Below, one piece after another: positions 17,266 through 25,610 of a stretch of DNA of 64,000 nucleotides (positions within the stretch are counted from its first letter, which is position 1; every line of letters starts with the position of its first letter). Source of the DNA: Acetobacterium wieringae (GTDB taxonomy: Bacteria > Bacillota > Clostridia > Eubacteriales > Eubacteriaceae); the NCBI RefSeq assembly GCF_026646375.1, contig NZ_JAIPPU010000003.1:1-64000 (forward strand), written 5' to 3'. A program made the translations under genes and the position numbers. Below the pieces are notes generated by a model. That model saw only the letters and a list, made by a program, of their open reading frames with translations, was not told the DNA's origin and did not search any database.

Positions 17266-17495
17266 GGCAATTGCCAAAGTGCCGTGAGCTTCGCTGCCAG
17301 TTTTGCACCAAACACCAGAAGAAATCGCAAAGCGAATTTCTTCGAGGTCGCGGGTAGTCGCCAACTACAAGCAAGCTTGTGATTGGCTCATTACCTTCGC
17401 GAATTTTTACACTGTATGTCGTACAGTCTGTCGACTGTTCGCCTACACGTTACAAAATCGTTTGTGAAAACTGACATCAAAGCAATTATTGTTCG
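17266..17495. repeat. Palindromic intergenic repeat R4 (modules C, B, A)
   Basis: It starts with GGCAATTGCC (17266-17275), then the left end, C reversed (AGAAGAAATCGC..GCGAATTTCTTC), B reversed (GCCAACTACAAGC/GCTTGTGATTGGC), A (17403-17456) and the right end with ATTGTTCG. Compared with R2, the B-C block is inverted and on the other side of A. The repeat lies immediately upstream of nrdJ and adds an artificial open frame to its 5' end. Confidence 0.9.
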
Positions 17496-17630
17496 ACTTC
17501 ATTGCATCAATGTAAAATGTTTGTTATACACCATCTTGCGATGCACCTCTAATTATAAACATATATATAGTGGCATACAATGTATTTTTATGTTTTTCGC
17601 CGATAATTTACCCGCCTGGCCGGGCGCAAA
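17496..17630. other. AT-rich spacer, nothing recognised
   Basis: About 135 bases between R4 and the plsY terminator. I see no gene and no confident promoter. Confidence 0.5.
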
Positions 17631-17654
17631 TAAAAAGGCTCATGCTTGAGCCTT
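17631..17654 (-). terminator. Rho-independent terminator of the ptb-ior-plsY operon
   Basis: AAGGCTCA and TGAGCCTT pair around TGCT, and on the minus strand the hairpin ends in TTTTTA. It lies directly after the plsY stop. Confidence 0.8.
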
Positions 17655-17661
17655 GAGTGTT

Positions 17662-18276
17662 TTAATTTTTCATCTTAACTTTTTGTCCCAGCTTGCTTTC
17701 TTTGCCCTGGATGATCCGGCCGATGTTTTTGCGGTGCTGGTAGATACTAAACAGACAGAGCACAAAGGCGAAAACAACTTCGGCCACCGAGCGGCCAAAA
17801 AGCAGGGTGAAAATTGGTAGCATCGTCATTCCCACCATCGAGGTCAGTGACACCATTTTCCAGATTGCCAGCACAATCAGACCAATCATAATGGCGATGA
17901 CGGCGACTTCCCAGTCATAGACCAGAAAAACCCCCAGCGAAGTAGCGGTACCCTTGCCGCCACGAAACTGCAAAAAGACGGGCCAGTTATGGCCAGCGAC
18001 AACCGCGATCCCGGCTAAAACGAGAAACACCTCATCGACATTCAGGGCATAGCGGCCAACCAGAACCACCAGAGTGCCCTTTAAGGCATCCAGCACAAAT
18101 ACCGGAATAGCGACGTTCTTCCCCATGACCCGGAGGACGTTGGTGGTGCCGGCATTACCGCTGCCGTAGTTTCGGACATCTTCATTCTTTAAAAATTTTA
18201 CCAGAATATAGGCAAAGTTCAAGTTTCCAATTAAATAAGCCGCCACAACAAAAACAATTCCAATAATAATCGACAT
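17662..18276 (-). CDS. plsY: Glycerol-3-phosphate acyltransferase
   Basis: The protein has 204 residues from ATG 18276, seven bases after GGAG; a GTG one codon earlier is also in frame. PlsY transfers acyl groups from acyl-phosphate to glycerol-3-phosphate at the membrane, the first step of phospholipid synthesis. The family motifs GSGNAGTTNVLRVMGK near residue 38 and GHNWPVFLQFRGGKGTATSLG near 95 are present, with about five hydrophobic segments. It is the last gene of the operon starting at ptb: the Cys-rich gene ends four bases before this start, and its 3' end provides the ribosome site. Confidence 0.95.
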   Translation of the reverse strand: MSIIIGIVFVVAAYLIGNLNFAYILVKFLKNEDVRNYGSGNAGTTNVLRVMGKNVAIPVFVLDALKGTLVVLVGRYALNVDEVFLVLAGIAVVAGHNWPVFLQFRGGKGTATSLGVFLVYDWEVAVIAIMIGLIVLAIWKMVSLTSMVGMTMLPIFTLLFGRSVAEVVFAFVLCLFSIYQHRKNIGRIIQGKESKLGQKVKMKN

Positions 18277-18280
18277 CACA

Positions 18281-18571
18281 CTACTCCTTTATCTGATTAA
18301 TTTTAGCTGTTCTGAGTTGTTCAATGAGGGTTCCCAGCTTTTCCAGCATCGCATCAAAATGCTCCCGCTGATGGGGAAAATTACAGCCGCTACAGTTTTT
18401 TATACCCTTTTCGGTATAGGTAAAACTGCCGCCGCAATTTTCCGCCAGGGCATAAAGCGGACAATAGCAGAACAGACAATTAAAATCGGCTAAATCGTCA
18501 ATCGGATGGCAGGGAAAGTACTCACAGGTGGTATGCTGAAAAAACTTAAAATTTGAATCGCCCTTTTTCAT
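18281..18571 (-). CDS. Cysteine-rich small-domain protein
   Basis: The protein has 96 residues and ten cysteines, including CEYFPCH, FNCLFCYCPLYALAENCGG and IKNCSGCNFPH. This pattern fits the 'cysteine-rich small domain' family, probably binding metal, of unknown function. It starts two bases after the iorB stop, without its own clear ribosome site, so it is probably translated by coupling. Its place between iorB and plsY suggests a part in assembling or accompanying an iron-sulfur enzyme; this is inference. Confidence 0.8.
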   Translation of the reverse strand: MKKGDSNFKFFQHTTCEYFPCHPIDDLADFNCLFCYCPLYALAENCGGSFTYTEKGIKNCSGCNFPHQREHFDAMLEKLGTLIEQLRTAKINQIKE

Positions 18572-18573
18572 GC

Positions 18574-19146
18574 TCAGACCGCGTCCATTCCGGCCTTGAG
18601 GGCTTTAACATTGAGTTCCTTAAACTGCGGTTTGACGTTTTCGGCAATGATCGCTTCCCAGTCAATATCCGTCAGCCCCATTGATTTAATAATCGAACCC
18701 AGAAGAATCACGTTCATGACCTTGGGGTTCCCCAGGTCTTCAGCCATTTTGGTGGCGGCCATCACCCGTAGATTGACCTTGCTTTTAATTTCATCCAGAA
18801 TATTTTCCGGATAGGTAGTCGCCCCAATGATCACCGACAGCGGGAAAATTTCGGTGTCATTGACAATCATTTTCCCGGACGGTTTTAAATATTCCATGGA
18901 GCGCAGCCCTTCCATTTTTTCAAAGGCCACAACAATGTCTGCCGAGCCGATTTCAATCACTGGCGACTGGACATCGTCGCCATAACGCACCAGCGATGAA
19001 ACCGATCCGCCCCGCTGACTCATGCCATGGATTTCGCTCATTTTAACATCATAACCGGCGGCCATTAAACCACTGGTCAACAGTTTGGCGGCTAAGATGG
19101 TCCCCTGACCACCAACACCAACGAGTACAATATTTTTAGTCTCCAT
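18574..19146 (-). CDS. iorB: Indolepyruvate:ferredoxin oxidoreductase, beta subunit
   Basis: The protein has 190 residues. The start ATG 19146 overlaps the iorA stop (TAATG) and follows GGAGG; an upstream extension to 19194 lies inside iorA. The N-terminus VLVGVGGQGTILAAKLL and SEIHGMSQRGGSVSSLVRYG are typical of the gamma/beta chain of 2-oxoacid:ferredoxin oxidoreductases. With IorA it oxidises aryl pyruvates, made from aromatic amino acids, to aryl-acetyl-CoA, reducing ferredoxin. Confidence 0.95.
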   Translation of the reverse strand: METKNIVLVGVGGQGTILAAKLLTSGLMAAGYDVKMSEIHGMSQRGGSVSSLVRYGDDVQSPVIEIGSADIVVAFEKMEGLRSMEYLKPSGKMIVNDTEIFPLSVIIGATTYPENILDEIKSKVNLRVMAATKMAEDLGNPKVMNVILLGSIIKSMGLTDIDWEAIIAENVKPQFKELNVKALKAGMDAV

Positions 19147-20927
19147 TATCTTACCTCCACAGCGATCGCCTGTTTGGGACAGATCTGGGCACAAACACCA
19201 CAGCCAACACAGGTTTCTTTCAGAATACCGGATTTTTTATTAGCCCGGTCAAAAGCCAGGGCCGGACAGCCGGACTTCAGGCATTTTTTACAGCCGATGC
19301 AGGTATCTACATTGACAGTGGCCACCATTTTAAAAGCGGTCGGGAATTCTTCATTATCCTGAGCCGAGAACTTTTTAAGCACACAGGGCCAACGGGTGAT
19401 AATCACCGCCGGGCCTTCGACATTTAAGCCCCATTCAATCGCTTCGGCAACAATTTTAAGATTATTGGGATCAACCGAAATCAGGTTTTTAATGCCACAG
19501 GCTTTCACCATCGCTTCAATGTCAATGATTGGGGCGGCGTTGCCACTTAAATCAAAACCGGTGCCGGGATTTTGCTGATGGCCGGTCATTCCGGTAATCC
19601 GGTTATCAAGAATAATCGTTAAGGTATTGCTCTGGTTATAGGTTACATCCATCAGACTGGTGATGCCGGAGTGGAAAAAGGTCGAGTCGCCAAGAATCGA
19701 AACCACTTTTTTACTGTGATCGCCCTTGATGTCAAAGGCTTTCTGCACCCCATGACCGCCACTGATGCTGGCACCCATGCAGATCATCGCATCGGTGGCA
19801 TTATATGGTGGCATCAGCCCCAGAGAATAACAGCCGATGTCACTAAAGATCATCAGATCCTTGCGGCGGCCCAGCTCGTAGAACACGCCACGGTGGGGAC
19901 ATCCGGCACAGAGGGCTGGCGGTCGGGGCAGCACCATCTCAGGGTTGGGATTGATTACCTCGGGTGTTTCATCCAGCAGCGCCTGACGAATTCGATCCGG
20001 GGTCAGCTCACCCATGGCCGGTAGTTTTTCCTTGCCAACACAGGCAATGCCGGCTGCCTTGATTTCTTTTTCCATAATCGGATCATTTTCTTCGAAAATA
20101 TAAAGTGTTTTTTTGCCTTTGGCAAACTCGGCGATTTTTGCCATCGGTAGTGGATAGCTAAAGCCAATCTTTAAATAGGAAACGCTGTTACCAAAGACTT
20201 CTTTGGCATAGCGGTAGGCAACGCCCGAACCGATAATGCCAATCTCGGCGCCATTATCTTCAATGTAATTAAAGGGCGTGGTATTGGAATAATCTTCCAG
20301 CCGGGCAAAGTTATCGGCCAGCTTAACCTGCATCCCCCGGGCAAACGCCGGCAATGGACAATATTTGCGGATATCTTTTTCATAGGGTTTATCGGCTACT
20401 TCCTCCCGGTCACTGCAGGAGACAATCGATTTGGAATGACAGACCCGGGTGGTCATCCGGAACAGCACCGGCATATCGTAGGCTTCACTAACAGCATAGG
20501 CTTCCTTGATCATGTCCTTGGCTTCCTGGCTGTCAGAGGGTTCAAACATGCAAACCTTGGCATGACGGGCATAGTTGCGGTTGTCCTGCTCGTTCTGGGA
20601 CGAGTGCATCCCCGGTTCGTCGGCGGTAACCAGAACCGCTCCGGCGTTTACCCCCAAATAAGCCAGGGTAAAGAGCGGATCGGTGGCAACATTGACGCCG
20701 ACGTGTTTCATTGCACAAAGGCTGCGAACGCCGCCGATGGCCGCCCCGGCAGCAGCTTCCAGGGCAACCTTTTCATTGGGTGCCCATTCCGAGACAATCT
20801 CCGGATAGGTGGCGACGTTTTCTAGAATTTCAGTACTGGGCGTTCCTGGATAGGCAGTGGCAAACTTGACCCCCGCCTCCCAGGCCCCCCGGGCGATGGC
20901 TTCATTTCCTGTCAGTAATAGCTTCAT
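19146..20927 (-). CDS. iorA: Indolepyruvate:ferredoxin oxidoreductase, alpha subunit
   Basis: The protein has 593 residues, full length for IorA. It has an N-terminal pyrimidine-binding domain starting MKLLLTGNEAIARGAWEAG, a central LCAGCPHRGVFYELG segment, a thiamine diphosphate domain (ILGDSTFFHSGITSLMDVTY near residue 420), and two C-terminal 4Fe-4S ferredoxin motifs (CIGCKKCLKSGCP and CVGCGVCAQICP). AGGAG precedes ATG 20927. It begins right after the ptb stop and overlaps iorB. In anaerobes it allows energy to be drawn from Phe, Tyr and Trp, with reduced ferredoxin available to an Rnf-type pump. Confidence 0.97.
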   Translation of the reverse strand: MKLLLTGNEAIARGAWEAGVKFATAYPGTPSTEILENVATYPEIVSEWAPNEKVALEAAAGAAIGGVRSLCAMKHVGVNVATDPLFTLAYLGVNAGAVLVTADEPGMHSSQNEQDNRNYARHAKVCMFEPSDSQEAKDMIKEAYAVSEAYDMPVLFRMTTRVCHSKSIVSCSDREEVADKPYEKDIRKYCPLPAFARGMQVKLADNFARLEDYSNTTPFNYIEDNGAEIGIIGSGVAYRYAKEVFGNSVSYLKIGFSYPLPMAKIAEFAKGKKTLYIFEENDPIMEKEIKAAGIACVGKEKLPAMGELTPDRIRQALLDETPEVINPNPEMVLPRPPALCAGCPHRGVFYELGRRKDLMIFSDIGCYSLGLMPPYNATDAMICMGASISGGHGVQKAFDIKGDHSKKVVSILGDSTFFHSGITSLMDVTYNQSNTLTIILDNRITGMTGHQQNPGTGFDLSGNAAPIIDIEAMVKACGIKNLISVDPNNLKIVAEAIEWGLNVEGPAVIITRWPCVLKKFSAQDNEEFPTAFKMVATVNVDTCIGCKKCLKSGCPALAFDRANKKSGILKETCVGCGVCAQICPKQAIAVEVR

Positions 20928-21866
20928 TTAATGCTCCTCTCGTAATTGGTGACAATTATCCATTCTCTGGGTCAAAAAAGCCCCGAGAATAATCGAATTT
21001 AATTTATTTTCAAACGAATCGGATCGGGAGGTCAAAATAATCGGGACACAGGCCCCCATCACAATTCCTCCCAATTGTGCCTGACCCAAATGGGTCATCA
21101 CCTTGATGACGGCGTTTCCGGTTTCAATGTTGGGCATGACAATGACGTCAACATCACCAGCTACCGCCGATTCATAGCCCTTAATCCGGGCCGCTGTTTT
21201 AGAGATCAGCAGGTCCATGGCAATCGGGCCTTCCAAGAGCACATCCTGGCCAAAATAATTGGCTTCGGCCAGCTTTTTTAAGGCGGCTCCGTCTACTGTG
21301 GCTGGCATTTTGGGATTCACCTTTTCCTTGGCCGCCAGGCACCCCACCTTAATCGGGTTAAGCCCCAGTAGCCGGGAAAAATCGACGGCATTATGAATAA
21401 TGCCTTTTTTCTTTTCCAGATCCGGTGCAATAATCATCCCACCATCGGAGAGGATCAGAAATTTGTGATAGCTGGCCATCCGAACCATCATAATGCTGCT
21501 AAGCAGGCGGCCAATCAATAGGCCGTCGGTCTTATGGATGACGGCTTTTAAAAAAATTGAGGTATCGACTAGCCCCTTCATAATAAAATCAGCCTGGCCC
21601 TGACGAACCAGGGCCACGGCCTGTGAACAGGCCGTGGCCAGATCGTCACAATCAACAATCGTCATCGTGCTTAGATCAATGTGTTCCAAAACGCCGATGC
21701 CCTCAATCTGGCTGCGACTGCCAATCAGAATGATGTGATCCAGATATAATCCATTCGCGGCAGAAAGCGCCCGCAGCAGCTCGCTTTCTGCCGCAGCTGC
21801 CACTACCAGGGTACCTTTGGGGCCACCCTGCACCGTCTGGCCAATCTCTTCAAAAGTATTGTACAT
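20928..21866 (-). CDS. ptb: Phosphate acyl (butyryl)-transferase family enzyme
   Basis: The protein has 312 residues from ATG 21866 (GAGG five bases upstream); a longer frame to 21929 crosses the promoter. It resembles Ptb: QADFIMKGLVDTSIFLKAV near residue 90, LSDGGMIIAPDLEKK near 135, GPIAMDLLISKTAA near 225 and VIVMPNIETGNAVIKV near 245. It converts acyl-CoA plus phosphate to acyl-phosphate. Directly upstream of iorAB, its likely substrate is aryl-acetyl-CoA or branched acyl-CoA, feeding a kinase for ATP. No butyrate kinase gene is adjacent, so substrate is inferred. Its acyl-phosphate product could also feed PlsY at the end of the operon. Confidence 0.85.
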   Translation of the reverse strand: MYNTFEEIGQTVQGGPKGTLVVAAAAESELLRALSAANGLYLDHIILIGSRSQIEGIGVLEHIDLSTMTIVDCDDLATACSQAVALVRQGQADFIMKGLVDTSIFLKAVIHKTDGLLIGRLLSSIMMVRMASYHKFLILSDGGMIIAPDLEKKKGIIHNAVDFSRLLGLNPIKVGCLAAKEKVNPKMPATVDGAALKKLAEANYFGQDVLLEGPIAMDLLISKTAARIKGYESAVAGDVDVIVMPNIETGNAVIKVMTHLGQAQLGGIVMGACVPIILTSRSDSFENKLNSIILGAFLTQRMDNCHQLREEH

Positions 21867-21893
21867 CTTAACCTCATTTAATTCATCTGTAAT

Positions 21894-21918
21894 ATTATAC
21901 ACTAATTCTAACCCATAA
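21894..21918 (-). promoter_or_regulatory. Possible promoter of the ptb operon
   Basis: A perfect TATAAT (21894-21899) lies 28 bases upstream of ptb, with a weak TTTATT 17 bases further upstream. The -10 element is good, but the -35 is poor. Confidence 0.45.
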
Positions 21919-22006
21919 TAAAGACACAATTTTGTTACAATTGCCTCGCCGCTAAAACGAAGTTCTTCATGAAAAATCAGCTACGTTCTGGATAGCGACA
22001 CGATCA

Positions 22007-22061
22007 AATTAAAATAGTCTTCCTGATTTATTCTAGCACAGAAACGATCAGAAAGACTATT
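22007..22061 (-). terminator. Terminator after citrate synthase
   Basis: Fifteen-base arms AATAGTCTTCCTGAT (22013-22027) and ATCAGAAAGACTATT (22047-22061) pair with one mismatch. On the minus strand the stem is followed by TTAATTT. It lies between gltA and ptb. Confidence 0.65.
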
Positions 22062-22116
22062 AAATATTCGGAGAGATTTTTACGGGGCGTCTGAGCCGCC
22101 GTCTATACCCTTAGAA

Positions 22117-23484
22117 TTATTGGCGCTTATCCAGTGGTTCGTATTCCCGACGTTCGCTGACATGCATATAGGCCGGACGAATAATCTTCCCGGCATTGAT
22201 CAGCTCTTCCAGGCGGTGCGCACTCCAACCGGCAATTCGGGCAATTGCAAAAATCGGCGTAAACAGTTCCAATGGCAGGCCCAGCATGCTGTAAACAAAG
22301 CCGCTGTAGAAGTCCACATTGGCACTGACACCCTTGTAGATTTTACGTTCTTCACCGATGACTTCCGGTGCCAGTCGTTCCACCATTGAGTACAATTCAA
22401 ACTCATCGTGAAGGCCTTTTTCCTCAGACAGGCTTTTGACGAATCCTTTAAAGACATTGGCCCGGGGATCTGATACCGAATAGATGGCATGACCCATCCC
22501 GTAGATCAGTCCAGCATTGTCAAAGGCCCGTTTATTGAGCAGATCCACCAGATATTGGCGCACCTGTTTTTCATCAGTCCAGTCATCCAGGGTTTTTTTC
22601 ATGTCTTCAAACATTTCCACCACTTTGATATTGGCACCACCATGTTTGGGGCCTTTTAACGAACCCAGTGATGCCGCAATGACCGAGTAGGTGTCAGTGC
22701 CCGAAGACGACACCACATGAGTGGTAAAGGTGGAGTTGTTACCACCGCCGTGTTCGGCATGAAGCACCAGGGCGATATCGAGAATCCGAGCTTCGAGCTC
22801 GGTATACTGACTGTCTGGTCGTAAAATGTAGAGAATATTCTCGGCCGTTGACAGATGGGGCTGTGGTTGGTGAATAAACAAACTTTGGTCATCGTGATAG
22901 TGTTTATAGGTCTGGTAACCGTAAACCGCCAGGAGCGGAAACAGAGCGATTAACTCCAGAGATTGCCGCAACACATTGGGGATCGAGACATCGCTGGCAT
23001 TATCATCATAGGAAAACAGAGTCAGGACACTGCGGGCCAGGGTGTTCATCATATCCGAGCTGGGGGCCTTCATGATAATGTCCCGAACAAAGCTGGTGGG
23101 CAGGCTGCGATAATTACCCAGCACGGTCGTAAAGCGCTCCAGCTCATCCGCATTGGGTTGATTGCCAAACAGCAGCAGATAAACAACTTCTTCAAAACCA
23201 AACCGTTTTTCTTTGACAAAACCGTCAACCATGGCTTGCACATCGACACCCCGATAGAATAGTTTTCCTTCGGTACCAATTTTTTTGCCATCTTCAAAGA
23301 TGTAAGCCTGGATTTCTGAGATTTCCGTCAGTCCGGTTAAGACTCCGTTGCCGTCTAAATCCCGGAGGCCTCGGTTGACCTTGAATTTTTTATATAATTC
23401 CGGCTCAATGGTGCTATTTTTTACGCATAACTCGCTATACTCTATAATTTCAGGGGTAATTTCCGAAAACACACGATTCATCAT
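22117..23484 (-). CDS. gltA: Citrate synthase (Si-type family)
   Basis: The protein has 455 residues. Three Met-type codons occur in a row at the start; ATG 23484 or 23481 fits GGAG spacing. It condenses oxaloacetate and acetyl-CoA. Catalytic regions are seen: HAEHGGGNNSTFTTHV near residue 243 and GMGHAIYSVSDPRANVFK near 335, with a conserved Asp in the C-terminal part. It carries a longer N-terminal section (about 70 residues before KLFYRGVDVQAMV) than E. coli-type enzymes. It stands alone between a TATAAT promoter and its own terminator. In an acetogen it would serve the oxidative branch to glutamate. Confidence 0.93.
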   Translation of the reverse strand: MMNRVFSEITPEIIEYSELCVKNSTIEPELYKKFKVNRGLRDLDGNGVLTGLTEISEIQAYIFEDGKKIGTEGKLFYRGVDVQAMVDGFVKEKRFGFEEVVYLLLFGNQPNADELERFTTVLGNYRSLPTSFVRDIIMKAPSSDMMNTLARSVLTLFSYDDNASDVSIPNVLRQSLELIALFPLLAVYGYQTYKHYHDDQSLFIHQPQPHLSTAENILYILRPDSQYTELEARILDIALVLHAEHGGGNNSTFTTHVVSSSGTDTYSVIAASLGSLKGPKHGGANIKVVEMFEDMKKTLDDWTDEKQVRQYLVDLLNKRAFDNAGLIYGMGHAIYSVSDPRANVFKGFVKSLSEEKGLHDEFELYSMVERLAPEVIGEERKIYKGVSANVDFYSGFVYSMLGLPLELFTPIFAIARIAGWSAHRLEELINAGKIIRPAYMHVSERREYEPLDKRQ

Positions 23485-23583
23485 CAATCTCCTCTATCTT
23501 TCTTATTTTTGGGCCATAACAAAATGCAGTGGGTTTTGTCTGGCTAATCGTCCATTTTGTAAGGGCTTCATTTATTGTTAGTT

Positions 23584-23611
23584 ATTATACCTTAAAAGCG
23601 CTGTGAGATAA
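23584..23611 (-). promoter_or_regulatory. Probable promoter of citrate synthase
   Basis: A perfect TATAAT (23584-23589, minus strand) lies about 100 bases before gltA, with TTATCT 16 bases upstream as a weak -35. Confidence 0.5.
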
Positions 23612-23802
23612 AGTTAATTTATTATTTTTTTATGCTTTTTTGAAAGACACTCTTTTACAATATCTTTTTAGTGTTTCATTTTCCGTAAATACAGGTGAAA
23701 TTATTATATATTTGAAAGTTTAAATATATTTCTTGCATTATTTAATAATTCCAGCGTTTCAGGCCGAACCGTTTTGCACTCCAAAGCCATCGCAATTTTT
23801 GA

Positions 23803-23835
23803 TATAAAAAAACTTCGATTCATCGAATCGAAGTT
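23803..23835 (-). terminator. Terminator after tRNA-Trp
   Basis: Perfect 11-base arms AACTTCGATTC and GAATCGAAGTT enclose a three-base loop. On the minus strand a run of seven T follows. It closes the purB-tRNA transcript or the tRNA alone. Confidence 0.88.
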
Positions 23836-23847
23836 AATTATTTTTTT

Positions 23848-23923
23848 TGGCAGGGGCAGAAGGATTTGAACCCTCGGCACGTGGTTTTGGAGACCACTGC
23901 TCTACCAACTGAGCTATACCCCT
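23848..23923 (-). tRNA. tRNA-Trp (anticodon CCA)
   Basis: The 76-base minus-strand gene starts AGGGGTATAGCTCAG and ends TGCCCCTGCCA, so the CCA tail is encoded. The acceptor stem has seven pairs with one G-T. The D arm is TAGCTCAGTTGGTAGAGCA, the anticodon stem GTGGT/ACCAC holds loop CTCCAAA with anticodon CCA, and GGTTCAAATCC forms the T loop. It lies about 70 bases downstream of purB. Confidence 0.96.
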
Positions 23924-23994
23924 ACAACAGCAACTACTATATTATAAGTGCTACTGTTATTTTTGTCAATATCTTTATTAAACTTTTGGCAATT

Positions 23995-25428
23995 TTATAC
24001 TTTTAAATCAATCTTGCTGAGATCCAGTAGCTCCTGATTGGCGTCAAGTACCGGGGCCACTTCCTCACGGATAAAATCATCAACCTGCTGGGGCGCCCGA
24101 CCAACATAGAGGCTGGGGTCCATCAAGGCATCAACATCCTCGGCTTTCAGATTGAAAGACGGATCATTAAGGATTCGTTCAATCAAGTCATTGGGCTTCC
24201 CTTCCACCTTCACAGTATGGCCAGCTTCCATCGACAACACCCGGATTTTTTCGTGAAGATCCTGACGGTCACCGCCCCGCTTGACTCCTTCCATAATGAT
24301 ATTCTCGGTAACCATAAAGGGGAGTTCGGCATCGATGTGCTGGCGCACCACCTTGGGATAGACCACCAGGTTTTCCGAAACATTCATGGCAATCATCAAA
24401 ATGGCATCGGTGGCCAGGAAGCCTTCGGGAATCGAGATCCGCTTGTTGGCTGAATCATCCAGGGTTCGCTCAAACCATTGTGCTGAAGCGGTCAAAGCCG
24501 GGTTCAGGGCGTTAACGATGATATAGCGGGCCAGCGAACAGATCCGCTCCGAACGCATGGGGTTGCGTTTATAGGCCATTGCAGATGAGCCGATCTGGCT
24601 TTTTTCAAAGGGTTCTTCGATTTCTTTCAGATTTTGAAGCAGACGGATGTCGGTGGCAAATTTGGTCAGAGTCTGGGCGATGCCGCTTAAGACACCAAGC
24701 ACCTGAGCATCAAATTTCCTTGAATAAGTCTGACCACTCACTGCAAATGATTTTTTAAAGCCCATTTTTTCGGCCACCAGAGTATCAAGCTTTTTAACTT
24801 TTTCGTGATCATTGTCAAACAATTCCATAAAACTGGCCTGGGTGCCGGTAGTGCCTTTAACCCCCAATAGCTTGACGTTTCCCAGCAGATGATCAAGGTC
24901 GGCCAGATCCATCAGCAGATCCTGAATCCATAAACAGGCCCGCTTACCAATGGTGGTCAGTTGGGCTGGTTGAAAATGGGTAAATCCGAGGGTCGGCAAA
25001 TCTTTATACTGGGCGGCAAAGCGGGACAGATGGTTGATCAGATTAAGCACCTGCTTACGGACATGAACCAGGCCCTGGGTATAGACAATCACATCGGTAT
25101 TGTCCCCGACATAGGCACTGGTGGCTCCGAGATGAATGATCCCTTTGGCAGTTGGACATTGGGCGCCATAGGTATGGACATGGGCCATGACATCGTGGCG
25201 CAATTCTTTTTCTTTTTGGGCGGCCAGCTCATAATCGATGTTGGTGATGTTGGCTTTCAGTTCGGCAATCTGGGTGTCGCTGATGTTCAGCCCCAGTTCC
25301 TGCTCGGCTTCGGCCAGAGCCACCCACAGCTTCCGCCAGCTTTGAAATTTATTGTCCGCCGAGAAAATATGGAGCATCTCCTTTGAGGAATACCGCTCAA
25401 TCAGGGGGTTTTCATAGTATTCTTTCAT
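23995..25428 (-). CDS. purB: Adenylosuccinate lyase
   Basis: The protein has 477 residues, the expected length. It cleaves adenylosuccinate and SAICAR in purine synthesis. The fumarase/aspartase superfamily signature [15 protein letters not shown] is at about residues 282-296. [14 protein letters not shown] near 97 and the [19 protein letters not shown] region near 156 supply the catalytic histidines. AGGA precedes ATG 25428. It follows repeat R5 and is not in a pur operon here. Confidence 0.96.
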   Translation of the reverse strand: MKEYYENPLIERYSSKEMLHIFSADNKFQSWRKLWVALAEAEQELGLNISDTQIAELKANITNIDYELAAQKEKELRHDVMAHVHTYGAQCPTAKGIIHLGATSAYVGDNTDVIVYTQGLVHVRKQVLNLINHLSRFAAQYKDLPTLGFTHFQPAQLTTIGKRACLWIQDLLMDLADLDHLLGNVKLLGVKGTTGTQASFMELFDNDHEKVKKLDTLVAEKMGFKKSFAVSGQTYSRKFDAQVLGVLSGIAQTLTKFATDIRLLQNLKEIEEPFEKSQIGSSAMAYKRNPMRSERICSLARYIIVNALNPALTASAQWFERTLDDSANKRISIPEGFLATDAILMIAMNVSENLVVYPKVVRQHIDAELPFMVTENIIMEGVKRGGDRQDLHEKIRVLSMEAGHTVKVEGKPNDLIERILNDPSFNLKAEDVDALMDPSLYVGRAPQQVDDFIREEVAPVLDANQELLDLSKIDLKV

Positions 25429-25452
25429 AATTTATTCCTTTCATATTTAAAT

Positions 25453-25579
25453 CCGTGAGCTTTGCGTCCAGTTTCGCACGAAACAATTTTTACACTGTAC
25501 GGCGGACAGTTCTCTGAACTGTTCGCCTACACGTTACAAAATTGTTTGTGGAAACTGCACCCAAAGCACTCATTGTTCG
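25453..25579. repeat. Palindromic intergenic repeat R5 (module A only)
   Basis: Left end CCGTGAGCTTTGCGTCCAG, core TTTTTACACTGTACGGCGG (25488-25506) against GTTCGCCTACACGTTACAAA (25520-25539), loop around GTTCTCTGAAC, and right end GGAAACTGCACCCAAAGCAC then ATTGTTCG. It lies between ymdB and purB on a gap of about 180 bases. Confidence 0.9.
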
Positions 25580-25610
25580 AAGTTTTTAATTTTCCATTTA
25601 AAACCGGCCC

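Noticed and set aside
17234-17374. Longer N-terminus of the ribonucleotide reductase
   Set aside because: These codons belong to repeat R4. The AAGGAGG site sits downstream of them, so the start is TTG 17233.
11314-17495. CRISPR array
   Set aside because: The recurring units are long palindromes in separate gaps with no regular spacers and no cas genes nearby.
17234-17661. Cobalamin riboswitch before nrdJ
   Set aside because: Expected because the enzyme needs B12, but no B12-box-like sequence was found; the region is repeat R4 and AT-rich spacer.
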